This document shows, piece by piece, positions 1 through 6,928 of a stretch of DNA of 10,749 nt. Every line of letters starts with the position of its first letter. Position 1 is the first letter of the stretch. Location of the stretch: positions 1 through 10,749 of the forward strand of contig JAJRSN010000126.1 of the NCBI GenBank assembly GCA_024278715.1. Direction: 5' to 3'. A program made the translations under genes and the position numbers. Source of the DNA: Calditrichota bacterium (GTDB lineage: Bacteria; Calditrichota; Calditrichia; Calditrichales; Calditrichaceae). The notes beneath the pieces are model-generated. The model was given only the letters and a program-made list of their open reading frames with translations, was not told where the DNA came from and did no database searches.

Positions 1-497
1 TCCGGAATTAAAATTACGGTGCGGGAACGACCCTTGATGGTGTGATACTTTTGCATCAACAACAATCCGACCAGCTCTCCCTGCGCACCGGCAGCCGGCT
101 GCAAAGTGACCGCCTGGAATCCGGTAATTTCCTTCAACAGTTCCTGTAACTCATACATTAATTGCAGAGCCCCCTGCACGGTATCCTGCGGCTGCAAGGG
201 GTGGATTTCCGTGAATCCCTCCAGTGCCGCCAGTTTTTCGTTAATCTTCGGATTATATTTCATCGTGCAGGAACCAAGCGGATAAAACGCTTTATCCACA
301 TGATGGTTGGTCACCGAAAGCGCTACAAAATGGCGCACCACTTCATTTTCCGCTACTTCCGGCAGACGATTTTTTGTTCGTCGTAAATATCTCTGCGGAA
401 TAATCTCATTTAAGTCACGGATCGGTACATCACAGATTGGTAAACTGTAACCTTTCCTTCCGGCATGAGACAATTCAAAAATTAATTTACGATACAT
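1..497 (-). CDS. gcvPB: Glycine dehydrogenase (decarboxylating) subunit 2, N-terminal part (P protein beta subunit)
   Basis: This is the start of a gene that runs off the left edge; about 165 residues are visible. With GcvPA it forms the PLP-dependent P protein, which decarboxylates glycine and passes the aminomethyl group to lipoyl-GcvH. The translation reads LIFELSHAGRKGYSLP near the N-terminus, LGSCTMKYNPKIN at residues 74-86, then IHPLQPQDTVQGALQLMYEL and TLQPAAGAQGEL. These are hallmark segments of the GcvPB family. The PLP-binding lysine lies further on, outside the window. The ATG at 497 is preceded by GGAGTG about nine bases upstream, a reasonable ribosome binding site. The gene begins only 26 bp after the stop of a receiver-GGDEF gene, so the two are probably co-transcribed. 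The partner gcvPA lies on the far side of that regulator, which is unusual. Family identification is secure; completeness of the gene cannot be judged. Confidence 0.95.
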   Translation of the reverse strand, partial: MYRKLIFELSHAGRKGYSLPICDVPIRDLNEIIPQRYLRRTKNRLPEVAENEVVRHFVALSVTNHHVDKAFYPLGSCTMKYNPKINEKLAALEGFTEIHPLQPQDTVQGALQLMYELQELLKEITGFQAVTLQPAAGAQGELVGLLLMQKYHTIKGRSRTVILIP

Positions 498-523
498 TGT
501 CAGATTCACTCCAGTTCAAATAT

Positions 524-1564
524 TTAGGTTGCACGTTCCGTCATTAACCGTTGATAGGTAATCGTTTTATTTTTACCCTGAGTTTTGGCATGACCGAGCG
601 CTTCCTCCGCCGCTTTCACCAGGTCTTTTTCAGACTTTATCTGGTCAGTCATCGGATAAGTCGCCACACCGAGGCTAACGGTTAAATGTTTGTATTCGTT
701 TTGCCGTCGTCTGGATAAATTTTTAACATTTACAATTGATTCGTCGATATATTCCGCTTTATCCAGCGAAACACGCAGGCGCTCTGCCTCAAAATACGCA
801 CCCTGATCATCCGTTTGCGGCAGCAGGACGGCAAACTCTTCGCCACCGAAACGCGCCACGATGTCCGTAATGCGCGTATTATTTAAAATAATATTACTCA
901 TCTTCATCAGGATGTAATCGCCGATTTGATAGCCCAGCACCTCATTAATGCGTTCAAAAGAATCAACATCTATCAGAATTAGTGAAAGAGGCGTCTCGTA
1001 ACGAATGGCACGGTGAAATTCCTCACGCAGCCGCTTGTTAAAAAAACTTTTATTGTATAATCCGGTTAACTGATCAATATAGGCATACTCTTCCAGATCC
1101 TGCGCCTTTTTCTGCAGCGTCTCCAGTTCTTTGCGGATTTGTTCATTGGAAAGAATCAATTCTTCATTCTTCTTTTTCAACGAATGCATTAATTCATTCT
1201 TTTTCAGAATCGTTTTAATGCGCGCCACCAGTTCGCGGGAATTAAACGGTTTTAATAAATAATCATCAGCGCCCAATTCCAGCCCGGTAATGCGATTTTC
1301 GGCATCCGTATAATTTGCCGTTAAAAAGACAATCGGGATTTCACGCGTACTATTCTTGCTCTTCAGTATTTTGCAGGCTTCGAAACCGTCCATTACCGGC
1401 ATCAACGCATCCAGAATAATGATGTCCGGTTTCTCCTTTTCCGCCAGCTCGATGGCTTCCGCTCCGTTATAAGCGCCAATAACCTCAAACTGATAAAAGG
1501 AGAAAATGCGCTCCAGTGTTTCGATTATTTCCTCATTATCATCAACGACTAATACTTTTGGCAT
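524..1564 (-). CDS. Response regulator with GGDEF output (probable active diguanylate cyclase)
   Basis: A 346-residue protein with a CheY-like receiver at about 1-122, a charged coiled-coil linker at about 123-160 and a GGDEF domain at about 161-340. The receiver has its acidic pair at D8/D9, phospho-acceptor D52, T82 and K105 followed by PF, so it should be phosphorylatable. The cyclase domain has the metal-binding D199, guanine-contact residues N207 and D216 (PleD N335 and D344 equivalents) and an intact GGEEF at 240-244. R231-x-x-D234 sits at the usual distance upstream and matches the product-inhibition I-site. One departure is DSFE where DxFK is usual (E204). The expected reaction is 2 GTP to cyclic di-GMP. 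The ATG at 1564 has no evident Shine-Dalgarno sequence. The gene is inserted between gcvPA and gcvPB. Its cognate kinase is unknown; the kinase at 6925-8499 is the nearest candidate. Confidence 0.93.
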   Translation of the reverse strand: MPKVLVVDDNEEIIETLERIFSFYQFEVIGAYNGAEAIELAEKEKPDIIILDALMPVMDGFEACKILKSKNSTREIPIVFLTANYTDAENRITGLELGADDYLLKPFNSRELVARIKTILKKNELMHSLKKKNEELILSNEQIRKELETLQKKAQDLEEYAYIDQLTGLYNKSFFNKRLREEFHRAIRYETPLSLILIDVDSFERINEVLGYQIGDYILMKMSNIILNNTRITDIVARFGGEEFAVLLPQTDDQGAYFEAERLRVSLDKAEYIDESIVNVKNLSRRRQNEYKHLTVSLGVATYPMTDQIKSEKDLVKAAEEALGHAKTQGKNKTITYQRLMTERAT

Positions 1565-1726
1565 AATGACTTTATGATCTATTAAAAATTATTCTGCTCA
1601 TCTTCCTGCCAGAGCGGAGTATGAATTTTTCGCTCCCGATCCTGCCGGATCCGCCTGTAGCGAATGGGAGGCGCACACCGCTTGGAATGGCAGATAATGA
1701 ATCGACCGAAGTTGCGGCTTTCTAAC

Positions 1727-1754
1727 CCTTCAAGGTTGAAAAACTTTTGAAAGG
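1727..1754. repeat. Imperfect palindromic hairpin between gcvPA and the GGDEF regulator
   Basis: The plus strand reads CCCTTCAAGGTT, then GAAA, then AACTTTTGAAAGG. The two arms can pair into an imperfect stem with one or two bulges, two G-T pairs and a GAAA loop. It lies in the 221-bp gap after gcvPA. It could be a mobile-repeat relic or part of a transcription stop. I see no second copy in this window, so repeat status is inferred only from its shape. Confidence 0.35.
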
Positions 1755-1779
1755 CTCTTTTTTCCTACGCGACAGAGCC
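1753..1779 (-). terminator. Weak terminator-like hairpin after gcvPA
   Basis: Just after the gcvPA stop, the minus strand has GGCTCT, a 15-base loop, then AGAGCC, followed by TTTCAAAAGTTTTT. The six-base-pair stem is GC-containing, but the loop is long and the T tract is interrupted by A residues. This is at best a leaky terminator, though it would fit the 221-bp gap before the next gene. Confidence 0.25.
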
Positions 1780-1785
1780 CTAATT

Positions 1786-3117
1786 TCACCCACTCATCAC
1801 TTTTTTTGCAATTTCAATGTATTGATCCAGCTGCTGACGAGAGCGCTTCTCTGTTACGGCAATCAGCAGATGATTTTGGTAGCCGTACGATTCCAGATCC
1901 AGTCCGCCGTAAATTTTATGCGCCTTCAGAGCCCGCAGCAATTCTTTTGTCTTCCCATCCATCCGAACGGTAAATTCCTTAAAAAAAGGAACATCATCCG
2001 CTTTCTCGACACCCGGCAAATTTATTAGTTCATCATACAAATAATGAGCTTTTTGTAGACAAAGATTACCAACTTCTTCCATACCGCTGCGACCCATTAA
2101 GGAAAGATAAACCGCCGCTGCCAGCGCCATCAATCCCGAATTTGTACAAATATTGGATGTTGCTTTTTCGCGACGAATATGTTGCTCTCTTGTTTGCAGG
2201 GTCATCACAAAGCCGCGCCTTCCGTCTACGTCCCGGGTTACCCCGATAATTCGACCGGGCATCTTTCGCACCAGCGCTTCCCGGGCGGAAAAAAGTCCCA
2301 GATAGGGTCCGCCATAATTCAAGTGGACTCCTAACGGCTGCCCCTCGGCAATGGCAATATCGGCGCCATACTCGCCCGGAGGAGCCAGCAGACCCAGCGA
2401 AATCGGATCATAGTGAACGATAAACAGCGCTTTATCGTCTTTCAACAATTCTCCGATTTCCAAAACATCCTCGAAAAAGCCAAAAAAATTGGGGTGTTGC
2501 ACAATCACCGCCGCCACCTGATCATCCAGCTTGCTTTTCAAATCATTAATGTCCAGATGAAAGCCATCACTTTCGATGGGCAGCAGTTCGATTTCATTAT
2601 TCGCCGAATACGTGTTTAAAATCTGCTGATATGTTGGATTTAAAGTGACCGCATAAAGGATTTTATGTCGCCGTGTATGCCCGTATGCCAGTAGCATGGC
2701 TTCCGCCAGCGCCGAGCCGCCGTCATACATGGAAGCATTGGTTACATCCATACGGGTTAATTCACAAATAAGCGACTGAAATTCATAAATTGCCTGCAAC
2801 GTCCCCTGACTGACTTCCGGCTGATAGGGCGTATAGGCAGTGTAAAATTCCGGTCGGCTGATAATCTGTTCGACCGCTGCCGGAACGAAATGATCATACG
2901 TCCCGCCACCCAAAAAAGAAATGCCAGCCTGATTTTTAGCTGACAATTCATGCAACAATTGGGTGACTTCCCATTCCGATAAAGCTTCGGGCAAATTTAG
3001 ATTGCCCTTAAAACGAAGATTTTCAGGTATATTAGCGATCAGTTCTTCAAAAGACGAGACGCCGATTGCTTTCAGCATTTCATTAAAATCTTGATCGGAG
3101 TTTGATAAGAATGCCAT
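1786..3117 (-). CDS. gcvPA: Glycine dehydrogenase (decarboxylating) subunit 1 (P protein alpha subunit)
   Basis: A 443-residue protein of the usual length for GcvPA, the non-lysine-bearing half of the split P protein. It pairs with GcvPB to decarboxylate glycine and load the aminomethyl group onto lipoylated GcvH. Diagnostic stretches are SFLGGGTYDHFVP at 67-79, TAYTPYQPEVSQGTLQ at 93-108 and NASMYDGGSALAEA at 127-140. The remainder keeps the fold-type I PLP-enzyme pattern, but the PLP lysine is supplied by GcvPB. The ATG at 3117 has GAGGT about 11 bases upstream, slightly far but acceptable. gcvH ends 106 bp upstream, so the gene probably belongs to the accC-gcvH unit. The expected downstream partner gcvPB is displaced by 1.3 kb by a diguanylate cyclase gene. 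Confidence 0.96.
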   Translation of the reverse strand: MAFLSNSDQDFNEMLKAIGVSSFEELIANIPENLRFKGNLNLPEALSEWEVTQLLHELSAKNQAGISFLGGGTYDHFVPAAVEQIISRPEFYTAYTPYQPEVSQGTLQAIYEFQSLICELTRMDVTNASMYDGGSALAEAMLLAYGHTRRHKILYAVTLNPTYQQILNTYSANNEIELLPIESDGFHLDINDLKSKLDDQVAAVIVQHPNFFGFFEDVLEIGELLKDDKALFIVHYDPISLGLLAPPGEYGADIAIAEGQPLGVHLNYGGPYLGLFSAREALVRKMPGRIIGVTRDVDGRRGFVMTLQTREQHIRREKATSNICTNSGLMALAAAVYLSLMGRSGMEEVGNLCLQKAHYLYDELINLPGVEKADDVPFFKEFTVRMDGKTKELLRALKAHKIYGGLDLESYGYQNHLLIAVTEKRSRQQLDQYIEIAKKVMSG

Positions 3118-3223
3118 TTTTATGCACTACCTCTTCGAATATTTTATGACCCCTCTGCACAGTTTCTTTTACACATCCGTTAGATCCATGCCGTAACAAG
3201 TCTGCACTGCTTTTCAGGAAGGA

Positions 3224-3604
3224 TTAAGCCTGAATCAATTTCTGATAAGCTCTGGCATCCATCAGTTTATCCAGTTCGGACGGATCATTCAATTTAATTT
3301 TGATCATCCAGCCCTCGCCGTAAGGATCCTGATTGACCGTTTCCGGAGCATCGACCAGCTTTTCATTTACTTCAACGACTTCACCGGATACAGGCGAATA
3401 TAAATCTGCCACCGCTTTCACCGCTTCGATCGTTCCGAATGCTTCATCCTGAGTGACGCTGCTGCCCACTTCGGGCAATTCGACAAACACGACATCACCT
3501 AATTCGCCCTGCGCATAATCGGTAATACCGACCGTTACCACATCACTGTCAACTTTTGCCCATTCGTGATCTTTGGTGTACTTGAGATCTTCCGGTATAT
3601 TCAT
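3224..3604 (-). CDS. gcvH: Glycine cleavage system H protein (lipoyl carrier)
   Basis: A 126-residue protein matching full-length GcvH. It shuttles the aminomethyl intermediate between the P, T and L proteins on a lipoyl arm. The opening, with KYTKDHEWAKV, and the GITDYAQGELGDVVFVELP segment are typical. The lipoylation site is K63 in GTIEAVKAVADLYSPVSGEV, with the conserved E60 and surrounding residues intact. The ATG at 3604 has GGAGG with ideal spacing. It starts 12 bp after the accC stop, so accC and gcvH are almost certainly one transcript. That pairing is uncommon; a metabolic link exists because lipoyl groups derive from octanoyl-ACP, a product of fatty acid synthesis that AccBC supports. 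The link is inference. Confidence 0.97.
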   Translation of the reverse strand: MNIPEDLKYTKDHEWAKVDSDVVTVGITDYAQGELGDVVFVELPEVGSSVTQDEAFGTIEAVKAVADLYSPVSGEVVEVNEKLVDAPETVNQDPYGEGWMIKIKLNDPSELDKLMDARAYQKLIQA

Positions 3605-3616
3605 TTTAATCCTCCG

Positions 3617-4963
3617 TTATTCAAGTAAATCAATCCTTTCCAGAAAACCGGTATCGAAATTACCGGCAATAAATTCCGGTCTTTGAATTAACCTTTGATG
3701 AAATGGAATCGTTGTCTTGATACCTTCGATAATAAATTCATCCAGTGCCCGCTGCATCCGTTTGAGCGCTTCTTCCCGGTTGCGCCCGTATGTAATCAAT
3801 TTGGCAATCAGGGAATCATAATAAGGCGGGATGCGATATTCCGCATAGGCATGGGTATCTACGCGGATGCCCGGTCCTCCCGGGATATGGAAAGATTCGA
3901 TTTTCCCGGGATTGGGCATAAAATTACGCTCCCAATCTTCCGCATTGATCCGACATTCTATAGCATGTCCGGTAATAAAAATATCGTCCTGTTCATATTC
4001 CAATTGCTCACCGGCTGCCACCACAATTTGTTCCTTGACCAGATCAACATTGTAAACCATCTCGGTGACCGGATGCTCAACCTGAATACGCGTATTCATT
4101 TCCATAAAATAAAAATTACCTTCGCTATCCAGTAAAAATTCAATCGTGCCCGCTCCCACATAACCGATTTCCTGCACACCTTTTACGGACACATTACCCA
4201 TTTTCCGACGCAGTGTTTCATCTACCACCACCGAAGGCGCCTCTTCTATCAATTTTTGATGACGACGCTGGATAGAGCATTCACGCTCACCGAAATGAAC
4301 CGCATTACCAAACTCATCTCCCATCACCTGAATCTCAATGTGGCGAGGATTCTCGATAAATTTTTCCAGATATAGCGCCGCATTGCCAAAGGCTCCTTCC
4401 GCTTCTGCACTTGCCATCATAAAACTGGTTTCCAGTTCATCTTCATTGCGAACAATGCGCATTCCTCTACCGCCGCCACCGGCTACCGCTTTCAGGATCA
4501 CCGGAAAACCAATTTCGGCGGCTATTCGCTTTGCCTTATCCAGCGAATCAACAATACCTTCGCTGCCCGGCACTACCGGTACGCCAGCCCGTTTCATTGT
4601 TTCCTTTGCCTCTGCCTTGTCGCCCATTTTGCGGATGACCGCCGCAGTGGGACCAATAAACTTAATACCGCTGGATTCACACATATCGGCAAAATCGGCG
4701 TTCTCGGCTAAAAAACCGTAGCCGGGATGGATGGCTGTGGCGCCCGTAATTTCCGCCGCCGAAATAATCCGCACCGGATCCAGATAACTTTGATTGCTTT
4801 GCGCCGGACCGATACAAACCGCTTCATCGGCAAAGCGCACATGCAAAGAATCTTCATCGGCTTCCGAATGGACTGCCACTGTAGCAATACCCAATTCCCG
4901 GCAGGCTCGGATGATCCGTAAAGCAATTTCACCCCGATTGGCAATTAAAATTTTGTCGAACAA
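3617..4963 (-). CDS. accC: Acetyl-CoA carboxylase, biotin carboxylase subunit
   Basis: A 448-residue protein, one residue shorter than E. coli AccC. It uses ATP and bicarbonate to carboxylate the biotin on AccB, the first half-reaction of malonyl-CoA synthesis. Domains are the N-terminal biotin carboxylase domain (KILIANRGEIALRI), an ATP-grasp with K116, K158 and a glycine-rich loop at 162-168, the HQKLIEEAPS segment, metal ligands E276 and E288, catalytic EMNTRIQVEHP (R292, E296), R338, and the C-terminal domain. All key residues align with the E. coli numbering. The start is a TTG at 4963: it gives the canonical N-terminus and has GAGGAGG just upstream, and no in-frame ATG would do better. 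accB is about 3.7 kb upstream, past a kinase module, rather than adjacent. It could serve another biotin-dependent carboxylase, but a free AccB in the same locus favours acetyl-CoA carboxylase. Confidence 0.96.
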   Translation of the reverse strand: MFDKILIANRGEIALRIIRACRELGIATVAVHSEADEDSLHVRFADEAVCIGPAQSNQSYLDPVRIISAAEITGATAIHPGYGFLAENADFADMCESSGIKFIGPTAAVIRKMGDKAEAKETMKRAGVPVVPGSEGIVDSLDKAKRIAAEIGFPVILKAVAGGGGRGMRIVRNEDELETSFMMASAEAEGAFGNAALYLEKFIENPRHIEIQVMGDEFGNAVHFGERECSIQRRHQKLIEEAPSVVVDETLRRKMGNVSVKGVQEIGYVGAGTIEFLLDSEGNFYFMEMNTRIQVEHPVTEMVYNVDLVKEQIVVAAGEQLEYEQDDIFITGHAIECRINAEDWERNFMPNPGKIESFHIPGGPGIRVDTHAYAEYRIPPYYDSLIAKLITYGRNREEALKRMQRALDEFIIEGIKTTIPFHQRLIQRPEFIAGNFDTGFLERIDLLE

Positions 4964-4967
4964 GAGA

Positions 4968-4974
4968 CCTCCTC
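4968..4974 (-). promoter_or_regulatory. Ribosome binding site for the TTG start of accC
   Basis: The minus strand reads GAGGAGG followed by TCTC and then TTG. This near-perfect Shine-Dalgarno, with a slightly short four-base spacer, is what fixes the TTG at 4963 as the accC start. Confidence 0.8.
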
Positions 4975-5271
4975 ATCCAGTTCTGTTTTCTTCATCTGTC
5001 GAGTTGTTAAGAAGAAACAATCTAATTTATAACTACATTTTTTTTAATCCGCTGTACAGGTAAAAAACGTATATCGTCGCATCACCTTGAAAGCCACTTC
5101 GCTCAATTCAAAACAACAGGCGATTTCCGATCACTGCATCTCCCCATTTTTGAGATCGCAAAACATTCTACTCTACATTATTTTTTTAAAAGGATTCTGT
5201 CTTTAACCCCGTAAAAATGAATTTCTTTGTCCCCGAGTGCATGGGGTGAAAAATGATTAAGAAGAACTGCA

Positions 5272-5301
5272 TTGTCCTTCTGAGCGAAGCGAAGAATCTT
5301 T
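5272..5301. repeat. Dispersed-type intergenic repeat (CTTCTGAGCGAAGCGAAGAATC core)
   Basis: The plus strand core TTCTGAGCGAAGCGAAGAA has terminal TTCT/AGAA arms (5278-5281 and 5293-5296) and inner GC/GC pairs. The motif closely resembles a short intergenic palindrome I recall as common and multicopy in diverse bacterial genomes (form: ATTCTGAGCGAAGCGAAGAATCT). Only one copy is present here, so copy number in this genome is unverified. Confidence 0.55.
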
Positions 5302-5419
5302 TATTGATTACTTCTGATAAAATTAGCATTATTTCTACGAAGTTAAAGTATCGATCCTTTTTTTAATTTTTAATTTTCAAATCTGTTTCCAGTCAGGCAA
5401 TATAGCATTTTTATAATTT

Positions 5420-5457
5420 GTCTGCAAACATTTGCTTGCGATAATCAATCCGCAGAC
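5420..5457 (-). repeat. Inverted repeat just after the lipoprotein gene
   Basis: The minus strand has GTCTGC (5457-5452) and GCAGAC (5425-5420) as perfect arms around a 26-base loop, and an overlapping tight palindrome GCAAATGTTTGC. It starts seven bases after the stop codon. No T tract follows on the minus strand, so it is not a canonical intrinsic terminator; it might protect the 3' end or be fortuitous. Confidence 0.35.
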
Positions 5458-5463
5458 GACGAT

Positions 5464-6018
5464 CTACCGGGATAAGGCTTCTTCCAGTTCTTTTAACATT
5501 TGATTGAGTTTCGAATTTTCCTCTTGCAATTGCTGAATTTGTTTTTGCAAACTTCGAATTTGCTTTTGACAGGGAGCAGCTTCATCCGTTTTCGCAGACA
5601 AACGGCCAGACGGATTCTTAATTAGAAGCGAATTTAGAATTTTTAACCAATTTTTACAAGCAGAAATATATTGACTTTGCGGGTAAGTCCGTTTAAACCG
5701 ACGAAAGGCAGTGCGGGCGGCAGAATAATCAAAATAGGGATTTACCGGGTCAACAATGACGTGAAGGTAAGCGAGGCGATAAGCGACATCATCTGCCAGA
5801 ACATGATTCGGGAATTTGCGCAGGAACAGGGAATAAAAACGATGGGCTTTTTCGTATTGACCGGTTTCGATCCAGCGGGCAGCCTGGCGAAACGCCTGGA
5901 TTTCCCTTGTTTCTTTTTTTGAAACAGAAGCGGGTGCATGACAGGCGATCCCGCCCAAAATAATAAAAAGCAGTATAAACCGCAGGATTTTTTCAGGCAC
6001 TCCTCTTATCCACCACAA
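5464..6018 (-). CDS. TPR/coiled-coil outer-envelope lipoprotein, possible QseG-like partner of the sensor kinase
   Basis: A 184-residue protein. A short basic N-region leads into the hydrophobic stretch ILRFILLFIILGGIAC, with a lipobox (GGIA-C26), so it is likely lipidated and anchored in the envelope. Residues about 40-115 form two TPR-like helical pairs (for example ETGQYEKAHRFYSLFLRKFP). A linker follows, then a strong Q/E/L-rich coiled coil at about 149-183. The proposed start is TTG at 6018, which has AGAGGG eight bases upstream and overlaps the preceding regulator gene by 26 bp. A GTG at 6000 is the alternative but has no properly spaced site. Position in one operon with a GlrK/QseE-like kinase, plus lipoprotein and C-terminal coiled coil, resembles QseG, the lipoprotein that acts on QseE. 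That assignment is inference; the TPR part is also generic to BamD- or CpoB-like proteins. Confidence 0.8.
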   Translation of the reverse strand: MWWIRGVPEKILRFILLFIILGGIACHAPASVSKKETREIQAFRQAARWIETGQYEKAHRFYSLFLRKFPNHVLADDVAYRLAYLHVIVDPVNPYFDYSAARTAFRRFKRTYPQSQYISACKNWLKILNSLLIKNPSGRLSAKTDEAAPCQKQIRSLQKQIQQLQEENSKLNQMLKELEEALSR

Positions 6019-6928
6019 ATTGACTGCCCTCTTTACTTTTTACGAATTTTTTAAGTTCACTGGCAACTTTTGCGATCTCACCGATCGTCCCAAAAGAACG
6101 ATGTTCATTCGTTACCACGGCAATCGAAATGGAAACAAATGGAAAACGACGTAGAACGCCCTGTCGATCTCGCATTAAAATAAAACCGCGCTGTCGATCT
6201 GCCTTGTCATAATATTGAGGAATGTGCCGATCCAGCTGCTCGATAATAAACTGACAGATGGGTGAAATTCGATCCGGCGTACTCAGCACGATAAAGTCAT
6301 CTCCTCCCACATGACCGACAAAATCGGTGCGATTACCCGCTTCTTTTACCGCTACCTGTAAAATATTCGCTGTCAGCAGGATAATTTCATCACCACGTTT
6401 GAAGCCGTATTTATCGTTAAACGCTTTAAAGTTATCCAGATCGGCATAGGCGACTGCCAGCGGTTTATTTTCGGAAAGGCGCTGTGTAATTATCTCCGTG
6501 ATAACGTTGTTTCCGGGTAAACGGGTCAGCGGATTGCTGTCCAGATTCTGTCGATACCGTTTCAGAACCACCTGTACTCGTGCTTCCAATTCTTTCAAAT
6601 CGGTGTATTTGGTAATATAATCATCGGCACCGCCCTGTAAACGTCGCAGCTTGTCAGACAGATCATCCGAAGAGGTTAAAATAATAACCGGTAAAAACTG
6701 GTAGCGCGCATCTTCTTTAATGCGATCACAAACTTCATGACCGTCCATGCCCGGCATATTCAAATCCAGCAGTACAATATCGGGTTTCTCGCTTTCCACT
6801 TTGCGCAATCCCTCTTCCCCACTTTCAGCCGTTACCACATCATAGCCGCAATTTCGCAAATGCATGTTCAACATGAAAAGACTGTCCATTTCATCATCGA
6901 TAACCAGAATTTTTCCTTTCGCGGTCAT
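5993..6928 (-). CDS. Response regulator with degenerate GGDEF domain (GGDDF)
   Basis: A 311-residue protein with a receiver at about 1-124 and a GGDEF-family domain at about 130-305. The receiver has D11/D12, phospho-acceptor D55, T85 and K107, so it looks functional, although K107 is followed by YTD, not PF. The output domain begins NPLTRLPGN and keeps D163, N171 and D180, which correspond to metal and guanine contacts. The signature is GGDDF (208-212), with aspartate at the catalytic glutamate position. The I-site reads NRTD with no arginine at the expected place (N199), so product inhibition is probably lost. The aspartate at 180 argues against a cGAMP-making (Hypr) enzyme, which would have serine there. 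It may be a weak cyclase, a GTP-binding sensor or a protein-interaction output. The ATG overlaps the kinase stop as ATGA, indicating translational coupling and a cognate pair. Confidence 0.9.
   Translation of the reverse strand: MTAKGKILVIDDEMDSLFMLNMHLRNCGYDVVTAESGEEGLRKVESEKPDIVLLDLNMPGMDGHEVCDRIKEDARYQFLPVIILTSSDDLSDKLRRLQGGADDYITKYTDLKELEARVQVVLKRYRQNLDSNPLTRLPGNNVITEIITQRLSENKPLAVAYADLDNFKAFNDKYGFKRGDEIILLTANILQVAVKEAGNRTDFVGHVGGDDFIVLSTPDRISPICQFIIEQLDRHIPQYYDKADRQRGFILMRDRQGVLRRFPFVSISIAVVTNEHRSFGTIGEIAKVASELKKFVKSKEGSQFVVDKRSA
6027..6032 (-). promoter_or_regulatory. Ribosome binding site deciding the TTG start of the lipoprotein
   Basis: The minus strand reads AGAGGG, then eight bases, then TTG at 6018, all within the 3' end of the preceding regulator gene. 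Spacing is optimal, which is why TTG is preferred over the downstream GTG at 6000. Confidence 0.55.

Larger units (their letters stand above)
4964..5463. other. Approximately 500-bp intergenic region upstream of accC, no gene seen
   Basis: This A+T-rich stretch separates the lipoprotein stop from accC and is the only long gap in the window. It should hold the accC promoter. A TATAAAT-like box occurs on the minus strand around 5023-5031, but no convincing -35 partner is seen, so I do not call a promoter. It contains an inverted repeat near the lipoprotein end (5420-5457), a dispersed-type repeat (5272-5301) and a small CCCC/GGGG inverted repeat (5231-5246). Short reading frames here (for example 28 codons starting about 5272 on the minus strand) have no supporting features. 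I found no glycine-riboswitch consensus and no tRNA. Confidence 0.6.

Noticed and set aside
3695..4135. Plus-strand open frames opposite accC
   Set aside because: They are antisense shadows of a fully conserved accC and lack any domain-like sequence.
5231..5246. CCCC-GAGTGCAT-GGGG as a terminator
   Set aside because: The four-pair stem is short and no T tract follows on either strand.
5186..5272. 28-codon minus-strand reading frame starting beside the repeat, preceded by AGAAGGA
   Set aside because: The Shine-Dalgarno-like bases are part of the repeat itself, spacing to the ATG is too short, and the peptide shows no recognisable feature.
4964..5463. Possible glycine riboswitch upstream of the accC-gcvH-gcvPA unit
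   Set aside because: The gcv context made it worth looking, but I found no tandem aptamer consensus or expression-platform hairpin on the minus strand.
5993..6928. Hypr-type cGAMP synthase
   Set aside because: The selectivity position equivalent to PleD D344 is aspartate (D180), not serine, so cGAMP specificity is not supported.
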